Shown one piece after another: positions 46,215 to 52,859 of a stretch of 64,000 bases of DNA. The translations under genes were made by a program, and so were the position numbers. The notes under the pieces are model-generated. The model was given only the letters and a program-made list of their open reading frames with translations, ran no database searches and had not been told where the DNA came from. How positions within the stretch are numbered: position 1 is the stretch's first letter; the number at the start of each line of letters is the position of its first letter. The DNA is taken from contig JBBDIE010000099.1 in the NCBI GenBank assembly GCA_040880545.1, positions 1-64,000 of the forward strand, given 5' to 3'. The DNA comes from M55B112 sp040880545. Its GTDB lineage: Bacteria > Bacteroidota > Bacteroidia > Bacteroidales > GCA-2748055.

Positions 46215-47165
46215 ATGAAAGTTCCTATTATCATTAGATCAGGTATTATCATTTTCTGTATCTCATCAGTTATATTGTGCTCGACGTACTCATGCACAAA
46301 ACTAATTAGTGATGAATTTCCAGAATTTGAGGAGATCCCGACCGTGAATGCGCTTATAGAAGCAGGGGAAATAATCAAAGTTCACGTATCACTGTCTGGG
46401 AAGATTGATACAACCGAAATTAAAGCTATTGATAATGCAACAGTGATACTCAAATCAAATCAAGTTGTTATTGACACCTTAGATAAAGTTAATAAGGGAC
46501 TATATACTTCAAATTATGTTGCAAAGGAGGGAGTGAGATATGATATAGAAGTGCTTTTGGAAGGTTTCGATATTATACATGGGTCAGATATGGTGCCAAA
46601 ATTAGTTAGTGCAGAAATATTTGAGCATACAAATCAATTCAGGTACGATGAAGAAGGCAATTTTACAGAGGGAATTGGGATTAAGTTTTACGATAACCCC
46701 AATTCTATAGATTACTATGAAATTTCTCTTATTAGAAAGAAACACGGTTCTGCATATTATGTATATCCATATAATAATAACGCACCAATTATTTTAAATG
46801 AAGGGTTTGAACCCTATACTACTCCTTCACTTGTATTCAGCGATCAATTAATCCAGGATTCGGTAATAAGGTTATTTCTTGATTTTTATCAAGGTTTAAC
46901 AATCAGAAATCATGGTGACTCATTAGTTCAAATCTTTGATGCACATACTATGGTATTGGAATTTCGCCACATAAGTGAAAATTATTATAACTATAAGAAA
47001 CATTTCTATCTCTACTCAAAGGATCGTTACCCAGGATTTATTGAAGGAACTGCATCATACTATCAAAACTATTCAAATGTAGAAAATGGTTTGGGAATAA
47101 TTGGTGCATTTTCTGTAACCAGGGATTCTATTTGGATACCAGAAGAACACCTGCCAGCTAAATAA
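46215..47165 (+). CDS. DUF4249 lipoprotein (cassette B)
   Basis: The ATG at 46215 gives a 316-aa protein with a lipoprotein signal (LCSTYSCTK, Cys about 27). The DUF4249 pattern is clear: IPTVNALIEAGEIIKVHVSLSGKID, NATVILKSNQVVIDTL, then YYNYKKHFYLYSKDRYPGFIEGTASYY and GLGIIGAFSVTRDSIWIP near the end. It should work with the receptor encoded 2 nt downstream. It is alignable with the cassette A protein mainly at these blocks. Confidence 0.87.
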   Translation: MKVPIIIRSGIIIFCISSVILCSTYSCTKLISDEFPEFEEIPTVNALIEAGEIIKVHVSLSGKIDTTEIKAIDNATVILKSNQVVIDTLDKVNKGLYTSNYVAKEGVRYDIEVLLEGFDIIHGSDMVPKLVSAEIFEHTNQFRYDEEGNFTEGIGIKFYDNPNSIDYYEISLIRKKHGSAYYVYPYNNNAPIILNEGFEPYTTPSLVFSDQLIQDSVIRLFLDFYQGLTIRNHGDSLVQIFDAHTMVLEFRHISENYYNYKKHFYLYSKDRYPGFIEGTASYYQNYSNVENGLGIIGAFSVTRDSIWIPEEHLPAK

Positions 47166-47167
47166 AC

Positions 47168-49504
47168 ATGACTACGAATTTCTATATAACATTGATCTTC
47201 TTGCTAATTATGAATAGCAATCATGCAGTAGTACTCTCACAGAAAAATGTTTCAGGGATTATTCGTGACGCTATTTCAAAAGAAGTCCTCATTGGTGCAA
47301 ACATTTATGATCCCGTCCGAAAAAATGGAATCACTTCCGATAACAATGGTTATTTCAATATAATTGTGGACAAAGATTGTAAGTCTATCCGCACAACCTT
47401 CATTGGATATAAGACTCAAGATGTTGAATTAAGTAATCTGAATGATACAATTTTTTCGATCTTTTTAATACCAGGATCAGAGATAGAAGAGGTCGAAATT
47501 ACCGCCTACAGAAAACATCAATTTAATCAATCCAGACTTTCAAACGAACAATTAAAATATATTCCTGCAATCGCAGCTGAATCCGATGTCTTGAAAAGTT
47601 TACAATTGCTACCTGGAGTGCAATCACTAAATGAAGGATCAAGTAACCTGAGCATCAGGGGCGGTGGTCCAGGTGAAAACTTATATCTGATTGATAATGT
47701 ACCTCTGTATTATGTAAATCATTTAGGAGGTTTTATTTCCGTTTTCAATCCTGATGTAATTAATGATGTGAGAATTTTAAAAGGGGGATTCCCAGCTAAA
47801 TATGGTGGAAGATTATCATCAGTTGTTGATATTACCATGAGGGAAGGTGATGCTTCAGGATTCAAAGGATCTGCTGGGATTGGAGTGGTTGGAGCACACC
47901 TGAATGCAGAAGGACCACTGGCAAATAATACTTCATATTTATTTGCTGTCCGTAAAACTTTTACTGAGCTACTTCTTGGCTCAGTCTCCTATTTGTCGGA
48001 AGGGAATGATAACATTGTTACTTATGGATTCTATGATTTGAATGGCAAAATCAGTTGGAGACCTGATTCAAAGAAGAGTGTTCATGCAAGTTTATATATA
48101 GGTGATGACCTTTGGGGATTTACCGTGTTTGATGATGGAGACATTATTAGATTCAGAAACAGATGGGGGAATATAATGGGATCTGTTGCATGGAAGCAGA
48201 TACTTAATGCCAAGCTTCAATTTAATAATACACTATCTCTATCTCGCTATAGAGTTAAGGATTTGCGGGCATTTTATCTTGATCCATATTTAGGGGAATA
48301 TGATAAATATAATAGTAATTCTCTATCATCAGTAAAAGACATTACCTTGAAATCTGATTGGAAATACAGGGTGTTTAAATCATGGGCAATTGATTTTGGT
48401 GTTCAATCATCATATTTGGTTTTCCTGCCAAACCTATTCTGGGATAACAACGATAATCCCAGGGATAATCAGCAAAATGTTAATGGATTAGAATCAGCAA
48501 TGTATCTTGAAAATCAGATTTCACTCGGCAGATATTTTGATATGAATATTGGAGTCAGAGGTGTTCAATATGTAACAGATAACTTTTCTGCATATTCATT
48601 GGAACCTCGTATAGATATTTCATTTTCTCCCATAACCAGTCAGGCAATCAATTTCACATACATGAAGACCAACCAGTTTTCACAAATGGTATTCTCATCA
48701 GGAAGCTTTCTAACAAATGAAGTTTGGATACCATCGGGTGTAAATATTGAACCTGCAAATGTTGAACAGTATTCCGTCGGTTGGAAAGGATCCTTCTTTA
48801 AGAATATGATGAGTGCAGAAATCGGATTATATCAAAAACAAATGAGCAATTTGGTTGCGTTTAAAGAAGGTTATTCAAATTTAAGAGGAGATGTTCAATG
48901 GAAAAAGAAAATTGAAACTGATGGTATTGGTAATTCGAAAGGAATGGAGTTCTTTTTAAGCAAAAACAAAGGAGCCTGGACAGGTTTCCTTTCATACACG
49001 TTTTCCAGTACTACCAGGCAATTTGACAATATTAATAATGGAGAACCCTATGTATTTGAATATGACAGGCCTCACAGCTTTGCAATTGATATTCACAAAA
49101 AGATAAATAATAAATGGACAGCGAATGTTCTATGGGTGTACCAGACTGGACTGCCTTATACTCCTGCAATCGGAAGGTATTATGCTCCATATAATTCGGT
49201 TGATGGGATAATTTACGAAAATGAAGTGTTGATTTATGGCGAACGTAACAGCGAAAGAATGCGCTCTTATCACAGGTTGGATATTGGATTAAAGTACTTT
49301 ACGAAAACGAAGAAGGGAAGAGATGCGACCTGGACATTTTCAGTGTATAATGCTTACAATAGGCAGAATCCATATTACTACTATTACAATACTGAACCTG
49401 GATTGAATTTTGGAACAATAGAAAACCGTAGCGGATTTCAGAAATTATACCAACTTAGTTACTTCCCGATATTGCCCACAGTAAGCTATACGGTAGAATT
49501 TTAG
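47168..49504 (+). CDS. TonB-dependent receptor (cassette B)
   Basis: This 778-aa receptor has a signal peptide and a carboxypeptidase-D-like domain (VSGIIRDAISKEVLIGANIY, FIGYKTQDVEL). The plug shows IPAIAAESDVLKSLQLLPGVQ, SNLSIRGGGPGENLYLIDNVPLY and YGGRLSSVVDITMREGD. The barrel includes YEFDRPHSFAIDIH-like and MRSYHRLDIGLKYF blocks and ends PTVSYTVEF with terminal Phe. It is the paralogue of the cassette A receptor. A strong terminator follows 27 nt after the stop, so the three genes form a unit. Confidence 0.94.
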   Translation: MTTNFYITLIFLLIMNSNHAVVLSQKNVSGIIRDAISKEVLIGANIYDPVRKNGITSDNNGYFNIIVDKDCKSIRTTFIGYKTQDVELSNLNDTIFSIFLIPGSEIEEVEITAYRKHQFNQSRLSNEQLKYIPAIAAESDVLKSLQLLPGVQSLNEGSSNLSIRGGGPGENLYLIDNVPLYYVNHLGGFISVFNPDVINDVRILKGGFPAKYGGRLSSVVDITMREGDASGFKGSAGIGVVGAHLNAEGPLANNTSYLFAVRKTFTELLLGSVSYLSEGNDNIVTYGFYDLNGKISWRPDSKKSVHASLYIGDDLWGFTVFDDGDIIRFRNRWGNIMGSVAWKQILNAKLQFNNTLSLSRYRVKDLRAFYLDPYLGEYDKYNSNSLSSVKDITLKSDWKYRVFKSWAIDFGVQSSYLVFLPNLFWDNNDNPRDNQQNVNGLESAMYLENQISLGRYFDMNIGVRGVQYVTDNFSAYSLEPRIDISFSPITSQAINFTYMKTNQFSQMVFSSGSFLTNEVWIPSGVNIEPANVEQYSVGWKGSFFKNMMSAEIGLYQKQMSNLVAFKEGYSNLRGDVQWKKKIETDGIGNSKGMEFFLSKNKGAWTGFLSYTFSSTTRQFDNINNGEPYVFEYDRPHSFAIDIHKKINNKWTANVLWVYQTGLPYTPAIGRYYAPYNSVDGIIYENEVLIYGERNSERMRSYHRLDIGLKYFTKTKKGRDATWTFSVYNAYNRQNPYYYYYNTEPGLNFGTIENRSGFQKLYQLSYFPILPTVSYTVEF

Positions 49505-49530
49505 CACGGAAATTTTCTTAAAGGAAAATG

Positions 49531-49561
49531 AAAATCCTAACCAAATGTTGGTTAGGATTTT
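49531..49561 (+). terminator. Rho-independent terminator of cassette B
   Basis: AAAATCCTAACCAA (49531-49544) and TTGGTTAGGATTTT (49548-49561) form a perfect 14-bp stem with a 3-nt loop, 27 nt after the receptor stop. The U-tract is the TTTT at the end of the stem. Confidence 0.8.
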
Positions 49562-49573
49562 AGAAATATAACT

Positions 49574-49591
49574 GGTAGCTCCAACAGGACT
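49574..49591. repeat. copy of the tRNA-Arg 3' end (att-like)
   Basis: GTAGCTCCAACAGGACT at 49575-49591 is identical to the 3' end of the tRNA gene at 49749-49765. It lies just right of the cassette B terminator and 175 bp from the intact tRNA, closing cassette B. Confidence 0.7.
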
Positions 49592-49622
49592 GCCTTTGGC
49601 GGACCTGACAATTCCGCGGGTC

Positions 49623-49748
49623 AAGTCAAATGTCTCCATTTTGCAAAGGCAAAATAAGGGGATCATTTTTTGTTCGGCAAAGAAATACAAGCATTATTTC
49701 CCGAACAAAAAAATGCCCCTGGCCATAAGGCCTGGAGACATCTGACTT
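49623..49748. repeat. large imperfect palindrome abutting the tRNA 3' end
   Basis: Outer arms 49623-49638 and 49733-49748 match inverted at 15 of 16 positions. Inner arms 49658-49677 and 49700-49719 (GGGGATCATTTTTTGTTCGG against CCCGAACAAAAAAATGCCCC) also pair with small gaps. The right end touches the tRNA 3' end. On the tRNA's strand GGCC-TTAT-GGCC followed by GGGGCATTTTTTT could end tRNA transcription. It may also be an integration-related structure. Confidence 0.6.
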
Positions 49749-49749
49749 G

Positions 49750-49821
49750 TAGCTCCAACAGGACTCGAACCTGTATCTACGGTTTAGGAAACCGCTATTC
49801 TATCCCTTGAACTATGGAGCC
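49750..49821 (-). tRNA. tRNA-Arg (anticodon CCU)
   Basis: The minus strand folds as a 72-nt tRNA: acceptor GGCTCCA pairs with TGGAGCT (one G-U), D arm GTTC/GAAT, anticodon arm GCGGT-TTCCTAA-ACCGT with CCT at positions 34-36, and T arm ACAGG-TTCGAGT-CCTGT. The gene ends in discriminator A; the CCA is not encoded. It reads AGG codons. Its 3' half is the source of the short duplications at 45104 and 49574, and the AT-rich island lies on its 3' side, as expected for a tRNA used as an integration site. Confidence 0.95.
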
Positions 49822-49907
49822 TTGTAACCAATAATTCGTTTCCGGGCTGCAATTGATCCCGGTTTTCCCGGTAGCCGAAAACCGAATTCGGGGTGCAATT
49901 CGGGGTG

Positions 49908-49938
49908 CAAATATATAGCAAAATTGCTTTTCCGGCAA
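49908..49938 (-). promoter_or_regulatory. candidate tRNA promoter
   Basis: On the minus strand TATATTTG (49908-49915) matches the Bacteroidota -7 box exactly, with a TTG (49936-49938) 20 nt upstream. It would give an ~80-nt leader before the tRNA. A 12-bp unit AATTCGGGGTGC is repeated twice in tandem just inside it (49885-49908). Confidence 0.4.
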
Positions 49939-50046
49939 TCTTTAACCCCATAAAGTTCAACTGGTCATCTCTGCAATATCAGAACCTTTGCCTTGCGGTT
50001 CAGAAAAATTATTATCTTGTATTTGAATTAAAATATCAATCTTGGG

Positions 50047-50076
50047 TGTAGAGACATGGCATGCCATGTCTCTACA
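50047..50076. repeat. 30-bp perfect palindrome
   Basis: TGTAGAGACATGGCA followed by its exact reverse complement forms a loop-less 30-bp palindrome 28 bp before the next gene. Similar GTAGAGAC...GTCTCTAC palindromes occur as dispersed repeats in several bacterial groups; only one copy is seen in this window. Otherwise 49822-50103 is non-coding. Confidence 0.8.
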
Positions 50077-50103
50077 TCCCAATTAATTTTAAACACAATT
50101 GCC

Positions 50104-50679
50104 ATGAAAAAACTAATGATCGTTCTATTTTCCGTGTTCACCCTTTCTGCCAATGCCCAGGATATATCCTTCCAACTGGTAACAGGCCTGGGTGGAGCGT
50201 TTTCGTTTGGAGAGCTTCGTGCTTACGGAATCTCTGCGGCCGTGGAACCCAAGATATTTATCGGTAACAATATTGCTGCCGGTCTTCGATTCGAAGGCGA
50301 TGTCCTGTTCGGCGGAAGCATTGATCCTAATAATACAGCGGATATTTCGGTGGGGATGTCCTCCCGTGCTGCTCAAACTATTAAGGGAGAGTATTACTTT
50401 ACCGATATTAAGGTAAGGCCCTATGCAGGCTTGGGTGTTGGACGGTTTACCCAGGCCAATATCGGTGCCTCGGGTTCGGGGGATGCCACGCTATCTGCCA
50501 GCAGCGGATTCGGTGTTGCGCCCGAAGCTGGGATTGCCCTGGGAAATTTCAGGCTTTCAGCCATCTATAATATCGTTCCGGGTAAAAACCTTGTGGAGAT
50601 CACCGTAGGTGATGCCTACGAAGTCTCTAAAAACTACCTGGTAATTCAGATGAGCTGGAAAGTATTTGGTATTCGATAG
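50104..50679 (+). CDS. outer-membrane beta-barrel protein
   Basis: The ATG at 50104 (MKKLMIVLFSVFTLSANAQ) opens a clean signal peptide; earlier in-frame starts fall inside the palindrome. The 191-aa product reads as an 8-stranded barrel of the OmpW/OMP_b-brl type: alternating strands FQLVTGLGGAFSFGELRAYGIS, AGLRFEGDVLFGG, VRPYAGLGVGRFTQANIG, GVAPEAGIALGNFRLSAIYNIVPG, and a final YLVIQMSWKVFGIR. The function is unknown. GC content is back to the level of the flanks, unlike the island to the left. Confidence 0.75.
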   Translation: MKKLMIVLFSVFTLSANAQDISFQLVTGLGGAFSFGELRAYGISAAVEPKIFIGNNIAAGLRFEGDVLFGGSIDPNNTADISVGMSSRAAQTIKGEYYFTDIKVRPYAGLGVGRFTQANIGASGSGDATLSASSGFGVAPEAGIALGNFRLSAIYNIVPGKNLVEITVGDAYEVSKNYLVIQMSWKVFGIR

Positions 50680-50787
50680 GAACTCTGATTCATAAGCTTT
50701 TCAATGTTCATTGGTCACATTTATGATCAATGCGCTCATTCATTCATCTGTTTATAGTATATTCGCATCTTTTAATCTGTAAATATT

Positions 50788-51219
50788 ATGAAAAGATGTT
50801 TCCTTATACTTATTGCTGTGGTTGGTATGAATGTGATGGCTCAGACGACAGGATTTGATGGTGAATGGCTGGGGTACGTGTATGATGAAAACGATGAGAT
50901 CGCTTCCTACCTGGTCATTGAAATTGAAGGTGAAGAAATAAAGCAATACTCCTATGACTCCAGGATGAAAGAATACAGTGTAATGGAGTTCGATATCCAA
51001 AGATTTGTCCGCCACAGAAACAATGCCGTATATACCTGGATGAACCAGGGCGGACAGTGGACCGAGACGCAAACCTACCACTTATCGCTCGTGCATGATG
51101 ACAAAATTGAAATATTATTCACCAGGCAGGTGAATAATGTCAAAGATGGCGATAATGAGGTCTGGGAGGTCAGGCGGAGCGGATATATTGAGCGTATTGA
51201 GGAAAGTCCCTATTACTGA
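50788..51219 (+). CDS. small secreted protein of unknown function
   Basis: This 143-aa protein has a signal peptide (MKRCFLILIAVVGMNVMAQ). The mature part looks like a lipocalin-like or small beta-barrel fold: FDGEWLGYVYDENDEIASYLVIEIEG, YDSRMKEYSV, YTWMNQGGQWTETQTYHLSLVHDDKIEILFTRQV, ending VWEVRRSGYIERI. The WxGxxYD...Y-V-I-E pattern is typical of small secreted Bacteroidota proteins that I cannot name further. No neighbour gives a functional hint. Confidence 0.7.
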   Translation: MKRCFLILIAVVGMNVMAQTTGFDGEWLGYVYDENDEIASYLVIEIEGEEIKQYSYDSRMKEYSVMEFDIQRFVRHRNNAVYTWMNQGGQWTETQTYHLSLVHDDKIEILFTRQVNNVKDGDNEVWEVRRSGYIERIEESPYY

Positions 51220-51268
51220 TACCCTGATCTGTGCAATCTGAATAAACCCGTTTCAGGATATAAAACGG

Positions 51269-51661
51269 TCAATCCTCCCCTCTTCGCCTCTTCTTTTCGC
51301 TCTTCACCTTTTTTTCCTTCAACCTGCGTTCCACCGAACTCCTGGTTGGTTTTGTGGCGATCCTCTTTTTGGGGGGTTTCAACATCCTCTCTATCAGTTC
51401 AAGGAAACGCCTGGCAACAATCTCCCGGTTTTTGATCTGTGACCGGGTCTTTTGACTATAAATGATCAACACCCCATCTGGTGTCAGTTTCTTCCCCAAC
51501 CGTTTACGCAGCAGTTCTTTCTGTTCGTCGGTAAGTTCCCTGCTCTCCTCCAGGCTCCAATGTAACTCCACTTTCGATTCGGTTTTGTTCACATGCTGTC
51601 CCCCCGGTCCTGATGACCGGGAAGTATGAATAACAATTTCATTGAGCAACTTCCTGTTCAT
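51269..51661 (-). CDS. arfB: alternative ribosome-rescue factor ArfB (peptidyl-tRNA hydrolase)
   Basis: The ATG at 51659-51661 gives a 130-aa protein; the open frame extends 13 codons upstream with no likely function. The GGQ motif (residues 20-22, SSGPGGQHVNKTESKV) is that of class I release-factor-like domains and the C-terminus is a long Lys/Arg-rich tail (about 90-130). ArfB enters the A site of ribosomes stalled without a stop codon, the tail lying in the empty mRNA channel, and GGQ hydrolyses the peptidyl-tRNA. Length and both features are standard. Confidence 0.93.
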   Translation of the reverse strand: MNRKLLNEIVIHTSRSSGPGGQHVNKTESKVELHWSLEESRELTDEQKELLRKRLGKKLTPDGVLIIYSQKTRSQIKNREIVARRFLELIERMLKPPKKRIATKPTRSSVERRLKEKKVKSEKKRRRGED

Positions 51662-51783
51662 AAGGCAAAGGTAGGTAAATGAAAGGAGTAGCCCTGACAA
51701 ACCGAACCATTTGAATTACTTTATCTAAATAGTTCATATTTTTTTTAGCTTTATATCCACCAACGAATCCATAAAACTATCTT

Positions 51784-52713
51784 ATGAAAAGACGTGACTT
51801 TTTACGTGGCACAGCCACAGCCGCAGCCGCAGCTTCTGTGGTACCTGTATTTGCGACATCAGACCTTCCATCTGCTACTGCTTATAAAAAGAAAAAGAAT
51901 TTCAACCTGAAATATGCTCCTCACTTCGGCATGTTCAGGAACCTGGCCGGCAACGATTTGTCCGACCAGCTCCAGTTTATGGCCGATGAAGGATTCACTG
52001 CCATGGAAGACAATGGCATGAAGGGACGTGAAGTGGCAGTGCAGGAAAAGATCGCATCGAAAATGGCCGGACTTGGAATGGAAATGGGTGTCTTCGTGGC
52101 GCATACCATCTATTGGAACAAGCCCGGACTCGCCAGTGGCGATAAAGATCAGCGAGCGGAGTTCCTGGCAGAAATCAGGGATTCCGTCGAAGTGGCAAAA
52201 CGGGTTAACGCCAAGTGGATGACCGTTGTGCCGGGCCATATTGATCCGCGACAGGACATGGGTTACCAGACTGCCCATGTGGTGGAATCCCTCCGCAGGG
52301 CTTCCGAAATTCTGGAACCTCACAACCTGACCATGGTACTTGAACCACTGAATTTCAGGGACCACCCCGGACTTTTCCTGAACAAAGCAGGACAGGCGTA
52401 CGAAATCTGCAGGGCGGTTGACAGCCCCTCGTGCAAGATCCTCTTTGATATCTACCATCAGCAGATCCACGAAGGTAACCTGATCCCCAATATAGACCTT
52501 GCTTGGGATGAGATCGGCTACTTCCAGTGCGGAGATAATCCCGGCAGGAAAGAGCCCACCACCGGAGAAATCAATTATTTGAATGTATTTAAACATATAC
52601 ATGAAAAAGGATTTACCGGCATCGTAGGTATGGAGCATGGAAATTCAATGGAGGGAACGACGGGGGAGAAAACTATCATAGAGGCTTACAGGAAGGTCGA
52701 TGCATTTATCTGA
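51784..52713 (+). CDS. hydroxypyruvate isomerase-like TIM-barrel protein, Tat-exported
   Basis: This 309-aa protein starts with a twin-arginine signal (MKRRDFLRGTATAAAAASVV). The rest is an AP-endonuclease-2 type TIM barrel. Likely metal ligands are E187 (LEPLN), D222 and H225 (FDIYHQQ), and E284 (GMEHG). The segment FQCGDNPGRKEPTTGEINY is close to the GRHEPGTGEINY motif of hydroxypyruvate isomerases. An isomerase or epimerase of small keto-sugars is probable. Cytoplasmic Hyi lacks a Tat signal, so this exported version may act on sugars in the periplasm. It is alone on its strand. Confidence 0.85.
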   Translation: MKRRDFLRGTATAAAAASVVPVFATSDLPSATAYKKKKNFNLKYAPHFGMFRNLAGNDLSDQLQFMADEGFTAMEDNGMKGREVAVQEKIASKMAGLGMEMGVFVAHTIYWNKPGLASGDKDQRAEFLAEIRDSVEVAKRVNAKWMTVVPGHIDPRQDMGYQTAHVVESLRRASEILEPHNLTMVLEPLNFRDHPGLFLNKAGQAYEICRAVDSPSCKILFDIYHQQIHEGNLIPNIDLAWDEIGYFQCGDNPGRKEPTTGEINYLNVFKHIHEKGFTGIVGMEHGNSMEGTTGEKTIIEAYRKVDAFI

Positions 52714-52720
52714 GCTTTGA

Positions 52721-52751
52721 CACTACAGACTTTTTCAGCAGACCCTATGTA
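52721..52751. repeat. single terminus of the TAGGG..CTGCTGAAAAA element
   Basis: CACTACAGACTTTTTCAGCAGACCCTATGTA here matches 59403-59429 almost fully (from CACTACAGAC to the final CCCTA) but no second terminus is present. It looks like a remnant or solo end of the element at 59191-59429, in the 144-bp gap between two convergent genes. Confidence 0.6.
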
Positions 52752-52859
52752 AATGAGCAATTCCCCGACAAGCATAACGCTGAACCGAGTGCAACGAGCT
52801 CACGAATACCGCTGAAAATAAACTTTTCACGAGTATATCGGACATTATGACCAGCCACT
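52751..52859. repeat. dispersed intergenic repeat, copy 2 (inverted)
   Basis: Read on the minus strand this carries AGTGGCTGGTCATAATGTCCGATAT and, about 55 nt on, CGTTATGCTTGTCGGGGAAT-TGCTCATTT. Both blocks are found in the same order at 32935-32990, where the intervening 55 nt are missing. It overlaps the 3' end of the helicase gene by a couple of bases. Confidence 0.5.

Noticed and set aside
49885..49908. Two tandem copies of a 12-bp unit, considered as a CRISPR or regulatory array
   Set aside because: Only two copies, directly abutting, without spacers; too little to be an array.
51859..52638. A 259-codon minus-strand frame opposite the isomerase-like gene
   Set aside because: The plus-strand gene has intact catalytic motifs and a Tat signal; the antisense frame has no recognisable features and long antisense frames are common opposite GC-biased codons.
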